A stretch of 64,000 nucleotides of DNA from Chlorobiota bacterium (lineage in GTDB: Bacteria; Bacteroidota; Ignavibacteria; Kapaibacteriales; NICIL-2), in NCBI GenBank assembly GCA_026415505.1, contig JAOAGY010000021.1, forward strand, positions 1 to 64,000. Reading direction: 5' to 3'. The translations under genes and the position numbers were made by a program. Under the pieces are notes generated by a model. The model saw only the letters and a list, made by a program, of their open reading frames with translations, was not told the origin of the DNA and ran no database searches. This document shows, in pieces, positions 8,165-16,828 of the stretch (the first letter of the stretch is position 1; each line of letters starts with the position of its first letter).

Positions 8165-10822
8165 ATGATGCGTTTGGTAGCGTTTACTGCGCTCGGTGCA
8201 CTCTTTGTCGTTGCAGCGAGAGCACAAATTTTTCGTCTCGACGAGCGGGATTTCCCGACCGTTCGCGTGTGGTACATACCGCGCACCGATCAAGAAACCG
8301 CTCCACCGCAACGTGTCCGCGACAACGGCAAAGACGTCGCCATCGTCGAGCATTCGTGCGCTTCGATTGCGCCGAGCACACCGACCGAAGTGACGCTGTG
8401 CCTCGACGTCAGCTCCAGCATGGCAGTCCACGCTGCAAGTCGTGCACTGCTCGACACGATCGCCGCAACGCTCGCAGAGCTGCTGCCCAGCTACCGCTTT
8501 CACGTGGTACGCTTTGCCAACACTGCGCACTCGCAGACCGATCTGGACGCAGGGCAGCTTCGCGATGCTGTCAGCCGACTGTCGTTCGGTGGCGGCACCG
8601 ACTACACCGCGGCGTTCGAAGAAGCAGCGCGCTGGAGCTCCCGGAGCAGTTGGCTGGTGTTCGTCACCGACGGACTCGATACGATCGCACCCTTGCGGAT
8701 TCGATCGCTATTCGGTCAGCGCCCGCCTCGCATCGCCGTGATCATGCTGCGCAACGAAACCCCCGACTGCCTTCGCGAGCTTGCACGCGATACCGATGGC
8801 GGATGGTTCGAGCTTATCACCTCGCCCGACGCTGCTGCCGATGCCACCGATCAACTGGCTCGACTCATTGCCGGTCGCAGGCGTCTCTGCTCGCTTCGCT
8901 ACGATGCGGTCGAAACCTGCGCCGCGTTGCACGACGTTCAGCTTCAGTTTCCGCTCGCCAGCTACGGCATGCGATACCGAGCAACGACTACAGCATCGCT
9001 GGAGCTTTCGACGTCGCACGTGTATTTCGGCGTGCCGATCGCTGGTAGCGTTCGCGATGCCGAGATCACACTCACAGCCCGCAAAGCACCGATCCGACTC
9101 GATTCGGTGTGGATGGTCGGTTCGCCCAACTTCAGCGTTGCGGCAACTGCCCCGGCGGTGCTTGTGCCCGATCGTCCGACGGCCCTCGCCGTGCGTTATC
9201 GCGCACGCGACACGAATGCTGCATGGGGCGAACTTCATATCCTGACCTCGTGCGGGAAAGAGGTCGTAACGTTCAGCGTCGGACGCCGCAACGCGCCAGC
9301 ATTGCGTTCGATGTTGCGCATGATCGAACCTGTCGGCGGCGAATTGTTCTTCAGCGGCACCCTCGTGCCAATCGAGTGGCTCGGTGTTCCGCCGGACGAC
9401 ACCTGTCGCATTCGCATGTTCGCATCCGGCGGACGCACCGAGGTGATCACCAGCGACGCAGCAGGCGGACGCTACCTGTGGAAAGTCCCGCCATTGAATC
9501 GTGCCATCGAAGCGCGATTGCGTATCGAACCGATCGCCTCGAACCGCGAAGCAATCACCGATCCGATTCAACTGCTGCCGACCGATGGAATACTTCGCCC
9601 CGTGGACATGGGACAAGCGACGATCGGTCGGCGCAAGGATTCGGTCATCGCTGCACTGATCACGAACACCTCGTCGGAATTGCCGCTCGTCGTCGAGCGC
9701 ATCGCGTTCGAAGGTGCTGCCGCAGGGGAATTCGGAATTGCGCAAGGCGTCTTTCCGGTAACGATACCGCCCGGTGGCTCGCTCGATGTGGAGCTGTATT
9801 TCCGCCCGACCGAACGCGGCAGACGAAGCGCAGAAATGTTGCTCGTCTCGCCGAGCGGATACGTGCGCCAGGTGATTTGGGGACACGGCATCGGCACTGC
9901 ACCCCAGCACTTCATCGTGGATTTCGGCGCCGTGCCGATCGGTTCGGAACGCGACGAGCGACTCGATCTCGGTCGTCGCATCGCTGGCGCAATTGCGCGT
10001 CGCGGCGATACGGCTGTCTTCGCTGCGTGGTGGGATACCGAGCATGCCGCACACCTTTCGCTGCGTTTTCGTCCCGATAGCGTGCGCGTGTATCGAGCGG
10101 TGTTTACTCTCGGCGACTCGATCGGCAGTGCAACGATCGAAATGACCGGACGCGGCATAGCGCCTGCACTGCCGTCCTTTGCAGCCGATCCGACGCGCTT
10201 TCGGACGCTTGTCCAACCGACCGCTGAACCTGTTGCTGCCGGAACGCTCGGGGTCGGAACGTTCGACGGCGTCGGATTGCTGGGAATTTATGCGCCGACC
10301 GAATCGCTGGCGATACTCGCTGGCGGCTTGATTCCGGTTCGTTTCGGTGATCGACGGTCGTCCGCATACGGGCTTGGCGTTCGATACGTGCACATGCTCG
10401 GTGACGATGTCGGGATTGCAGCCGGTGTCATGGCGGGACAAAGCATCGGCGAGCGTTCGACCGATACGACGACGATCTCCGTTGCGGCACCGTTTGCCAC
10501 AGCGACGTTTCGCCTCGGCAGAGCGCGATTGAATGTCGGCATCGGCTACGCCTTCAAAGAGCACCGTTCGGCGCTCCAGCGATTCCGCTCGGATGCAACG
10601 ATCGTGGCGATCGGCGGCGATTATCAATTCGCCGAGCGCTGGAAAATCGCTGCCGACGTGTTCCGCTTCGGTACGGTCGAGTCGCTTCCGATCGCTGTTG
10701 CTGTGCGGCATTTCTGGCAGCGACTCGTACTCGAAGCCGGCGTTCTCGTCGGGATTCCCACTGCTTCGAGTCAGAGCATGTTCGCTGCACCGCTCGTCAG
10801 TGCATTCTGGATGTTCCGCTGA
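8165..10822 (+). CDS. Secreted VWA plus HYDIN-like plus C-terminal barrel-like protein
   Basis: This 885-residue protein has a signal peptide (MMRLVAFTALGALFVVAARAQ). A von Willebrand A domain follows, with an intact MIDAS start (DVSSSM, near residue 80) and FVTDG. Immunoglobulin-like regions come next, including an ASPM/SPD2/HYDIN-type unit around residues 490-590 (DMGQATIGRRKDSV...FRPTERGRRSAEM). The last 190 residues are Gly/aromatic beta strands ending SAFWMFR, which resembles a small outer-membrane barrel. The domain order suggests a surface adhesion or scaffold protein. The ATG at 8165 is chosen because the signal peptide starts there. The track start at 8042 lies inside the previous gene. 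Confidence 0.85.
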   Translation: MMRLVAFTALGALFVVAARAQIFRLDERDFPTVRVWYIPRTDQETAPPQRVRDNGKDVAIVEHSCASIAPSTPTEVTLCLDVSSSMAVHAASRALLDTIAATLAELLPSYRFHVVRFANTAHSQTDLDAGQLRDAVSRLSFGGGTDYTAAFEEAARWSSRSSWLVFVTDGLDTIAPLRIRSLFGQRPPRIAVIMLRNETPDCLRELARDTDGGWFELITSPDAAADATDQLARLIAGRRRLCSLRYDAVETCAALHDVQLQFPLASYGMRYRATTTASLELSTSHVYFGVPIAGSVRDAEITLTARKAPIRLDSVWMVGSPNFSVAATAPAVLVPDRPTALAVRYRARDTNAAWGELHILTSCGKEVVTFSVGRRNAPALRSMLRMIEPVGGELFFSGTLVPIEWLGVPPDDTCRIRMFASGGRTEVITSDAAGGRYLWKVPPLNRAIEARLRIEPIASNREAITDPIQLLPTDGILRPVDMGQATIGRRKDSVIAALITNTSSELPLVVERIAFEGAAAGEFGIAQGVFPVTIPPGGSLDVELYFRPTERGRRSAEMLLVSPSGYVRQVIWGHGIGTAPQHFIVDFGAVPIGSERDERLDLGRRIAGAIARRGDTAVFAAWWDTEHAAHLSLRFRPDSVRVYRAVFTLGDSIGSATIEMTGRGIAPALPSFAADPTRFRTLVQPTAEPVAAGTLGVGTFDGVGLLGIYAPTESLAILAGGLIPVRFGDRRSSAYGLGVRYVHMLGDDVGIAAGVMAGQSIGERSTDTTTISVAAPFATATFRLGRARLNVGIGYAFKEHRSALQRFRSDATIVAIGGDYQFAERWKIAADVFRFGTVESLPIAVAVRHFWQRLVLEAGVLVGIPTASSQSMFAAPLVSAFWMFR

Positions 10823-10831
10823 GAATGCCGC

Positions 10832-12163
10832 ATGCGACGCCGTATCGTTTGGGCTTGGTGCATGTACGACTGGGCGAACTCTGCCTATCCGCTGGTGATT
10901 TCGACGGCGTTGTTTCCGGTGTACTTCAGCATCGTCGCGCGTGACGGAAGCTCGAACGTCGTTGCGTTTTTGGGGACGAGTTGGCAATCGGCATCGCTCT
11001 ACTCGCTGGCGATTGCCGTGTCGTATGCCGTCAATGCTGCGCTCGTGCCGATTCTGTCCGGCATCGCCGATCGGAGCGGCTGGAAAAAGCGATTCATGGC
11101 GCTGTTCTGCAGTCTCGGTGCGATCGGATGCGTCGGACTCGCCCTGTTCGATCGTCGCACGCTCTGGCTCGGTTTGGCTTCGGCGATACTTGCCAGTGTC
11201 GGTTTCAACGGTTCGCTGGTGTTTTACAACGCATTCCTTCCCGAAATCGCACCGCCGCGGTTGCACGATCGCATCAGCGCACGTGGCTTCATCTTCGGCT
11301 ATGTCGGCTCGTCGCTGCTGCTGATCGCTGTCGTGGCGGTGCTGCAGTTTGCCGATCGGTTCGGTCTCGGAAGCAGCAGCGAAGCAGCGTTCGTCCGCAT
11401 CGCTCCGTGGGCATTCGTTGCGGTTGCCCTGTGGTGGCGCGGCTTTGCCGAAGTGACGTTCCGCATTGTTCCTGAGCGCACAGTACCGGTGCAGCCATCG
11501 TTGGCAGTAGCGATTGCCAGTGGCTGGCAAGCGATTCGCCGTGCCATCGCTCGTGCTCGACACGATCGCGTGCTCGCCTTGTTTTTGCTCGCCTATCTGA
11601 GTGCTTCGATGGGCGTGCAATCGGTGATTCTGCTGGCGAGCGTGTTCGGCAAACAAGAACTGCGCATTGCCGAATCCGTGCTCGTGGGAATCATCGTGAT
11701 GGTGCAGTTCGTCGCTGCAGTCGGCTCATGGCTCTGCGCACGGCTGTCGGAGATGCTCGGAAACACGCGCGCTCTTGCCGTCATCGCTGCAGTATGGACA
11801 GCGGTGTGCGTGGCTGCATTTGCAATCGAGACACCGCTCCAGTTCGCATTGTTATCGGCTGCTGTAGGGTTGGTACTCGGCGGTATTCAGTCGCAAATGC
11901 GCTCGACGTTTTCCAAACTCATCGCCCGCGAGCCGCTCCACGCCTCGCTGTTCAGCTTGTACGACATCGCAGAGAAAATCGGCACGACGGCGGGGATGGC
12001 TGCGTTCGGTCTCGTCGTCGGCGTCACTGGTTCGCTGCGTATCGGTGCGCTCGTCTTGGCGAGTGCGTTCGTCGGAGCGATCGTGCTCATCGCGCTGTTC
12101 CATGCCAACGCACGCGCGGACGACCGCTATCGCCGCGTCACTGAGCCACGACGCGACCGATGA
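10832..12163 (+). CDS. MFS transporter, UMF1/Atg22-like family
   Basis: This 443-residue integral membrane protein has about 12 hydrophobic segments. The N-terminal signature WCMYDWANSAYPLVI is typical of the UMF1 (Atg22-like) branch of the major facilitator superfamily. An MFS loop motif is recognisable (GIADRSGWKKR). The family is thought to export small solutes, and the substrate is unknown. The start lies 9 bp after the VWA gene, so they may be co-transcribed. The last 26 bp overlap the end of purM on the opposite strand. Confidence 0.88.
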   Translation: MRRRIVWAWCMYDWANSAYPLVISTALFPVYFSIVARDGSSNVVAFLGTSWQSASLYSLAIAVSYAVNAALVPILSGIADRSGWKKRFMALFCSLGAIGCVGLALFDRRTLWLGLASAILASVGFNGSLVFYNAFLPEIAPPRLHDRISARGFIFGYVGSSLLLIAVVAVLQFADRFGLGSSSEAAFVRIAPWAFVAVALWWRGFAEVTFRIVPERTVPVQPSLAVAIASGWQAIRRAIARARHDRVLALFLLAYLSASMGVQSVILLASVFGKQELRIAESVLVGIIVMVQFVAAVGSWLCARLSEMLGNTRALAVIAAVWTAVCVAAFAIETPLQFALLSAAVGLVLGGIQSQMRSTFSKLIAREPLHASLFSLYDIAEKIGTTAGMAAFGLVVGVTGSLRIGALVLASAFVGAIVLIALFHANARADDRYRRVTEPRRDR

Positions 12164-13127
12164 CGATGCTTTGCTCGTCTGCGGTCAGCGCGAGCACAGT
12201 CGAAACATGCTCGGGACGGCAGACGATCACCATCCCGATGCCGAGATTGAAGACACGCCGCATTTCGTCGCTACTGACGTTCCCAATGCTCTCGATCAAT
12301 CGAAAGATCGGCGGCACTTCCCACGAATCCCACTCGATCGCCAAGCGGAGTCCTTTGGGCAGGATGCGTTGTGTATTGCCGACGATGCCGCCACCGGTTA
12401 TGTGCGCCAGTCCGACGACCAAACCGCGTTCGATCAGTGGCAGCACCGCGTGCAGATACGACCGATGAATTTCGAGCAGTGCAGAACCGAGCGTCGTGCC
12501 GAGCTGTGGGATGAACTCGTCGAGTCGGTATCTGTCGAGCAGCACCGCGCGCGCCAGCGAATAGCCGTTCGTGTGCAATCCGCTCGACCGCAAACCAATG
12601 AGCACGTCGCCATCGCGAATCGAGCGACCGTCCACGATGGCGTCTTTTTCGACGACTCCGACGATGGTGCCTGCAAGATCGTACTCGCCCTCGGTGTAGA
12701 GTGAGGGCAGTTCCGCTGTTTCGCCACCGATGAGCGCACATCCGTTTTCCCGACACGCAGCGACAAGACCTGCGATGACCTGCTCGGCGACGGCGACATC
12801 GAGTCTGCCGGTGGCGAAATAGTCGAGGAAAAACAGCGGACGCGCTCCGCATGCGAGAATATCGTTGACGCAGTGGTTGACCAAGTCGCGTCCTATCGTC
12901 GAATGCACGTTCATCGCAAATGCGATTTTGAGTTTCGTGCCGACGCCGTCGGTGCTGCTGACCAGCACCGGATGGCGCATTTCCTCGAACCGGGCGTCGT
13001 AAAAACCACCGAAGTGCCCGACATCGGCAAGCACACGACGATCGAACGTCGAGCGCACAAGCGGCTTGATGCGGCGAACCAATTCATCGCCTGCTGCGAT
13101 GTTCACGCCTGCGGAAACGTAGTCCAT
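12138..13127 (-). CDS. purM: Phosphoribosylformylglycinamidine cyclo-ligase PurM
   Basis: This 329-residue AIR synthetase performs the ATP-dependent ring closure that makes aminoimidazole ribonucleotide in purine synthesis. Family motifs are clear: MDYVSAGVNIAAGDELV at the start, STDGVGTKLKIAF, GRDLVNHCVNDI, GGETAELPSLY and HITGGGIVGN. The length is standard. The ATG at 13127 opens the conserved MDYxxAGV start, and the longer track ORF is not supported. A -7 element TATCTTTG lies 31 bp upstream. purN is about 11 kb away in a separate unit. Confidence 0.96.
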   Translation of the reverse strand: MDYVSAGVNIAAGDELVRRIKPLVRSTFDRRVLADVGHFGGFYDARFEEMRHPVLVSSTDGVGTKLKIAFAMNVHSTIGRDLVNHCVNDILACGARPLFFLDYFATGRLDVAVAEQVIAGLVAACRENGCALIGGETAELPSLYTEGEYDLAGTIVGVVEKDAIVDGRSIRDGDVLIGLRSSGLHTNGYSLARAVLLDRYRLDEFIPQLGTTLGSALLEIHRSYLHAVLPLIERGLVVGLAHITGGGIVGNTQRILPKGLRLAIEWDSWEVPPIFRLIESIGNVSSDEMRRVFNLGIGMVIVCRPEHVSTVLALTADEQSIVIGRVVAQ

Positions 13128-13157
13128 ACGCGGGAATGTTTCAAGAGGTGCCTTGCG

Positions 13158-13165
13158 CAAAGATA
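13158..13165 (-). promoter_or_regulatory. -7 promoter element TATCTTTG for purM
   Basis: The minus strand reads TATCTTTG, an exact TAnnTTTG match, 31 bp before the purM ATG. A TTG occurs 13 nt further upstream, closer than the usual spacing. It lies between purM and the hairpin-repeat cluster. Confidence 0.5.
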
Positions 13166-13264
13166 GGGCGCACCGATGCAACGGACTGCCAGAGGGGAGC
13201 ACATGAAACGATGCCGAAACAAGTTCGGCATGACAGGCGGGAGACGTGATGAGATGCCATGATG

Positions 13265-13386
13265 AGATGCTGAAACAAGTTCAGCATGACGGCATGGGGG
13301 CGCGCTCATCGCAAAAGCACATCACCCCGAACTTGTTTCGGGGTCTCATTCTCTCTCCCGCGTCACCCTGAACTTGTTTCAGGGTC
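13265..13386 (+). repeat. 122-bp direct repeat, copy 1
   Basis: This segment carries three hairpin units and the unique linkers between them. It recurs 167 bp downstream with three substitutions in 122 bp and no indels. The match in the linker DNA shows a recent local duplication and not independent insertion of units. Confidence 0.9.
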
Positions 13387-13431
13387 TTGGTGAGATGCCG
13401 AAACAAGTTCGGCATGACAGGCTGTGCAACA

Positions 13432-13553
13432 AGATGCTGAAACAAGTTCAGCATGACGGCATGGGGACGCGCTCATCGCAAAAGCACGTCACCCCGAACT
13501 TGTTTCGGGGTCTCATTCTCTCTCCCGCGTCACCCTGAACTCGTTTCAGGGTC
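13432..13553 (+). repeat. 122-bp direct repeat, copy 2
   Basis: This is the second copy of the 122-bp block at 13265-13386. Its end forms the last codons and the stop codon of the glycosyltransferase gene on the minus strand, whereas copy 1 is fully intergenic. Confidence 0.9.
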
Positions 13554-14351
13554 CCTCACCGGCGACCATTCGCTCGTCATGCTCCGATGGAGAAAAACGG
13601 CACCGACCCAATTGAGGAACCATTGCCAGAGAATCTTCCGATACCCCCAGCGGCGATAGCGACGCGGGGACTCGTACACGAGCAATTCGCGTGGCACCGC
13701 AACGCGCGTCCATCGCCGCACGCGGTGCATGAACTCGAAATCCTCGCCGGCAGCGAGCCTGGCATCGTATCCGCCGGTGCGTTCGAACAGCCATCGCCGA
13801 ACGACCTGGCATTCTCCCCGACCGACACCGAAGCCTACCGCTGCAGCGCTTCGCACATACGCATTGAAGAGAGCATGCACGATACGATCGCTCATCCGTC
13901 GCTCGACAGGAGCCACCTCGACCGGTGCAGCAAGTGCAGCGAAGCGAGCGTAGCGTCCTTTCCCATCGGACCACTCGGCGATCGTTTGCCAGAACGATTG
14001 CCACTCGGCTGGAATGCAATCGGCATTGAGAAACACCAGCGTCTTGCCGTGTGCAAGGCGAGCACCGTTGTTGCGACCTTCGGCGATTGTCTGCCGACGC
14101 TCGTCACGATGAACCACAACACGATCTGCAAGGGTCTGAGCAATAGCGACTGTCGCATCGGTGCTGCCGCCATCGCTGACGATCAACTCGATTCCCCACC
14201 GCTCGATTGTCTCCTCGTCGAATCGTTCCAAGAGCCGACCGAGTACGCGTTCTTCCTGCAGCGTCGGCACGACGACGCTGATGCGAATGCGATCCCGATC
14301 GAGTCGAGGCGGCGTTCGCTCCCAGACTGTGGCACTGGCTGAGTCGCTCAC
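13530..14351 (-). CDS. Family 2-like glycosyltransferase
   Basis: This 273-residue GT-A glycosyltransferase has the N-terminal ISVVVPTLQEERVLGRLLERF, then IELIVSDGGSTDATV and VFLNADCIP, the last in the nucleotide-sugar/metal position. The acceptor-side motif GYDARLAAGEDFEF lies near residue 200. A hydrophobic C-terminal stretch (ILWQWFLNWVGAVFL) may associate with the membrane. It resembles TIGR04283-type transferases. The GTG start at 14351 overlaps the stop of the DUF2279 gene (GTGA), so the two are coupled. The final residues (DPETSSG) and the stop are encoded by hairpin-repeat DNA, so the native C-terminus may have been altered. Confidence 0.85.
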   Translation of the reverse strand: MSDSASATVWERTPPRLDRDRIRISVVVPTLQEERVLGRLLERFDEETIERWGIELIVSDGGSTDATVAIAQTLADRVVVHRDERRQTIAEGRNNGARLAHGKTLVFLNADCIPAEWQSFWQTIAEWSDGKGRYARFAALAAPVEVAPVERRMSDRIVHALFNAYVRSAAAVGFGVGRGECQVVRRWLFERTGGYDARLAAGEDFEFMHRVRRWTRVAVPRELLVYESPRRYRRWGYRKILWQWFLNWVGAVFLHRSMTSEWSPVRDPETSSG

Positions 14352-15394
14352 AAACGGAGTCTCCCGATCGTGAGCTTGAACGGAAAGAGTAAATATGCAC
14401 GCGGCGGACGATGCTCGCTCCACTCGATCGCGGGCGTGGGCAGCTTGAAGTAGTTGAACGACTGCGCCAACCAGTTCAGCACGGACCCGACCGGCTTGCC
14501 CACGAGTGGTTCGAAATCCGGCAGAAGTTCGACCAAATCGAGATCGAAACTCAACACCAATCGCCGATCCGAAGAGCCGTTGTTTCCGCCCAATCCTCGC
14601 ACACCATAACCGACACCGAGAGCCAGCCAACGCGGAACATGCTGCCCGACCGTCTCTGGCAGCAGCGGTCGCAGCTTTGCCGACAGAAAGAACGTCGAGC
14701 TGCTGTAGTCGTCGATGAACGTCTTGCCTTCGGCACGTTCGGCTTCGCCGTACCAATGAGCAGGCACGTACTGCCATTTCGGCGAGACGTATTGAAGCGC
14801 CGGCACCGATTGTTGCAGCAGGAAAAAGCTTGTCCCGATGAGATCGAATGCCAAATCGCTCGGACTGAAGCCCCAGTCCTTGCCGACTCCATCCTCGAAC
14901 TCGACGTAGGTTTGATACACGATGCCCATCAACGCGCCGTACAGCATCGCATGACGATGAGCGACACCGGCACCCTGCAACAGCTCGCCGGAATAGTACG
15001 ACATGATGTATGCGCCGTAGATGTGCCCGAGTTTGTCCACTCCGCGTGCATAGTCGCCGTCTTCGATCACACGGAATTGAGCGCTCTCGTTCCAGATCGT
15101 CGCCTTCTGGTAAAAGTGCAAGCCGACCATGATACCGGTGTAAATCGTGCCGGCAGCGGCGAGCGTGTATGGATTGATGCGGCTTTCGCGCAGTGGTGGC
15201 AGCCCATCGATCGTATAGCGGCGATGTCCGGCATAGGTGAATTCGTCCCACGGGATCGCCGCTGCCGAATCGCGCGGACTCGGTGTGACGGCGACGCTAT
15301 CGGGCTGCGCATGCGCAGCGACGAGCGACACAATCGTCAGCAAGCAGATCAATCCATCACAGCGTGACAATGTCCACCTCCACCGTGACGACAT
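14348..15394 (-). CDS. DUF2279-family envelope protein
   Basis: This 348-residue protein has an N-terminal signal sequence ending near AAHAQ. The central region [20 protein letters not shown]...[24 protein letters not shown] matches DUF2279, a predicted periplasmic or membrane protein family without a known activity. The C-terminal half has beta-rich repeats ending in [14 protein letters not shown], which suggests outer-membrane association. The gene sits between the AtuA-family gene, which it overlaps by 38 bp at the start chosen here, and the glycosyltransferase, which it overlaps by 4 bp. A TTG about 30 bp further in is a possible alternative start. Confidence 0.8.
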   Translation of the reverse strand: MSSRWRWTLSRCDGLICLLTIVSLVAAHAQPDSVAVTPSPRDSAAAIPWDEFTYAGHRRYTIDGLPPLRESRINPYTLAAAGTIYTGIMVGLHFYQKATIWNESAQFRVIEDGDYARGVDKLGHIYGAYIMSYYSGELLQGAGVAHRHAMLYGALMGIVYQTYVEFEDGVGKDWGFSPSDLAFDLIGTSFFLLQQSVPALQYVSPKWQYVPAHWYGEAERAEGKTFIDDYSSSTFFLSAKLRPLLPETVGQHVPRWLALGVGYGVRGLGGNNGSSDRRLVLSFDLDLVELLPDFEPLVGKPVGSVLNWLAQSFNYFKLPTPAIEWSEHRPPRAYLLFPFKLTIGRLRL

Positions 15395-16718
15395 CTTTCG
15401 GGATCAACGTCGGGAAGTACGCCACGACTTCGCTCGGCTTCGGACGACCGCCAGAAAAGCCCGTCACACCAGGCGGTCCGGTGAGTATGAGCGGCACGAT
15501 TTCCTTGCCGAAACGCTCTACTGCCGCGTAATCGTGCGAACGAACACCGATGCGCAGCATGACTTCCGGTGGTTCGCCCGCAAGACGCGCCAGCGGTCCG
15601 TGACAAGCGTTGTAACCGACGAACTCTGTGCGAATTTCGTCGAAGTGCAAGCCGAGTACTTCCAACCGACGCCGCAAGATCGTATCGGCAGCACGAGCGC
15701 GTTCGAGTGCGTTCGGTGCCGAGTAGGTCAACGTTCCGAATGCGACGTATCCATCGGCATAGCTGGCACTGACTTTGTAGGTGTCGGTCGCCGGACGTCC
15801 TTCGATCCCGAAGACGGCGACGCGATCGTTGCCTTCGTCGCGCAGTTGGATGGTCGTAAAATCGGCGACGCAATCGGGAGTGATGTACATGCGTGGATCG
15901 CCGATTTCGTAGAGGAGCTGCTCGGAGACAGTCTCGCGCGTCACGGCGCCACCGGTCCCCTCGTGCTTGGTGACGATGAACGTTCCGTCGGGATACGCTT
16001 CGATGATCGGGAAACCGATCTCGGCAAGATTCGGCAGTCGCTGCCAATCGCCGAGGAAGTTGCCGCCGGTCGCTTGAGCACCGCATTCGTTGATGTGACC
16101 GGCAACGACACCGGCGGCAAGCTTGTTCCAATCGTCCCACGACCAGCCGAACTCATAGACCATCGGCGCAAGCGTCAAGCCTGTGTCGGTGACGCGACCG
16201 GTGAGAACGATGTCGGCACCTCGCTCGAGCGCTTCGACGACAGCGCGCGCACCGAGATACACGTTCGCACTCAAGAGCCGATCGCGCACCGACGAGAGCG
16301 GCTCGCCCGTGTCCATGTGTCGCATCGGATAACCGGCAGCCAGCAGCTCGTCGATGCGCGGCAGTATATCGTCACCGGTGACGATACCGACGCGCAATCC
16401 GCTGATGCCGTGCTTGCGAGCGACATCGAGGAGTGCTTCGGCAGCGGCACGAGGATTGACGCCACCGGCATTGGTGACGACACGGATGTTCTTTGCGACG
16501 ACATCCGGCAGAATTTCCGCCATCGTTTCGATAAAATCGCGCGCGTAGCCCCACTGCGGATTGCGGAGCTTTTGCTTTTGCAGAATGGACATGGTCACCT
16601 CCGCCAAGTAGTCCATGACCAAGTAGTCGATCGGACCACGACGGACTTGCATGACCGGTGCGGTGAGAAGATCGCCCCAGAAGCCCTGTCCAGAAGCGAT
16701 GCGGATGAAGGGTTTCAT
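15357..16718 (-). CDS. AtuA-family (DUF1446) protein
   Basis: This 453-residue protein belongs to the family of AtuA, a protein of the acyclic terpene utilisation cluster in Pseudomonas. Conserved stretches include [60 protein letters not shown] and [14 protein letters not shown]. The biochemical role of the family is not established, and its members often sit beside acyl-CoA carboxylases. None is adjacent here, although an acyl-CoA dehydrogenase lies 24 kb away. The start at 16718 gives the conserved N-terminus. The upstream gap carries a palindrome that may be an operator. Confidence 0.88.
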   Translation of the reverse strand: MKPFIRIASGQGFWGDLLTAPVMQVRRGPIDYLVMDYLAEVTMSILQKQKLRNPQWGYARDFIETMAEILPDVVAKNIRVVTNAGGVNPRAAAEALLDVARKHGISGLRVGIVTGDDILPRIDELLAAGYPMRHMDTGEPLSSVRDRLLSANVYLGARAVVEALERGADIVLTGRVTDTGLTLAPMVYEFGWSWDDWNKLAAGVVAGHINECGAQATGGNFLGDWQRLPNLAEIGFPIIEAYPDGTFIVTKHEGTGGAVTRETVSEQLLYEIGDPRMYITPDCVADFTTIQLRDEGNDRVAVFGIEGRPATDTYKVSASYADGYVAFGTLTYSAPNALERARAADTILRRRLEVLGLHFDEIRTEFVGYNACHGPLARLAGEPPEVMLRIGVRSHDYAAVERFGKEIVPLILTGPPGVTGFSGGRPKPSEVVAYFPTLIPKDVVTVEVDIVTL

Positions 16719-16756
16719 TCAACCTCGACGATGAATGGTCGAAAACACCAGTTGCG

Positions 16757-16793
16757 TTTGCAGTACGTCTTGAGTTACTGCAAATTTGCAGTA
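16757..16793. promoter_or_regulatory. Palindromic operator-like site in the atuA / rodZ-like divergent gap
   Basis: The gap between the divergent atuA-family and rodZ-like genes contains the perfect 18-bp palindrome TACTGCAAATTTGCAGTA (16776-16793). A further copy of the half-site TTTGCAGTA lies at 16757-16765. Three half-sites within 37 bp suggest a binding site for a dimeric regulator. No regulator gene is adjacent. Confidence 0.5.
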
Positions 16794-16828
16794 CACCCAA
16801 CATTACACCGACGCACGCCGATCGCAGC

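Larger units (their letters stand above)
13211..13553. repeat. Hairpin-repeat cluster A (eight palindromic units)
   Basis: This gene-free stretch contains eight copies of a palindromic element of about 24 bp with core GAACTTGTTTC in alternating orientation. Units lie at 13211-13234, 13267-13290, 13321-13345, 13362-13386, 13395-13418, 13434-13457, 13488-13512 and 13529-13553. Each has 7-8 bp arms around a 5-nt loop. The arms differ between units but stay complementary (CCCC/GGGG, CCCT/AGGG, TGCC/GGCA, TGCT/AGCA). The units are REP-like. The stretch 13128-13210 holds only the purM leader. The short ORFs called here (for example 13453-13659) are readings of the repeat and not genes. Confidence 0.9.

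Noticed and set aside
8708-11656. 982-residue minus-strand ORF
   Set aside because: It is a shadow of the VWA and MFS genes. Composition is dominated by Arg, His, Asp and Glu, and there is no family resemblance.
13453-13659. 68-residue ORF across the repeat and the glycosyltransferase end
   Set aside because: It is repeat-derived and antisense to a supported gene.
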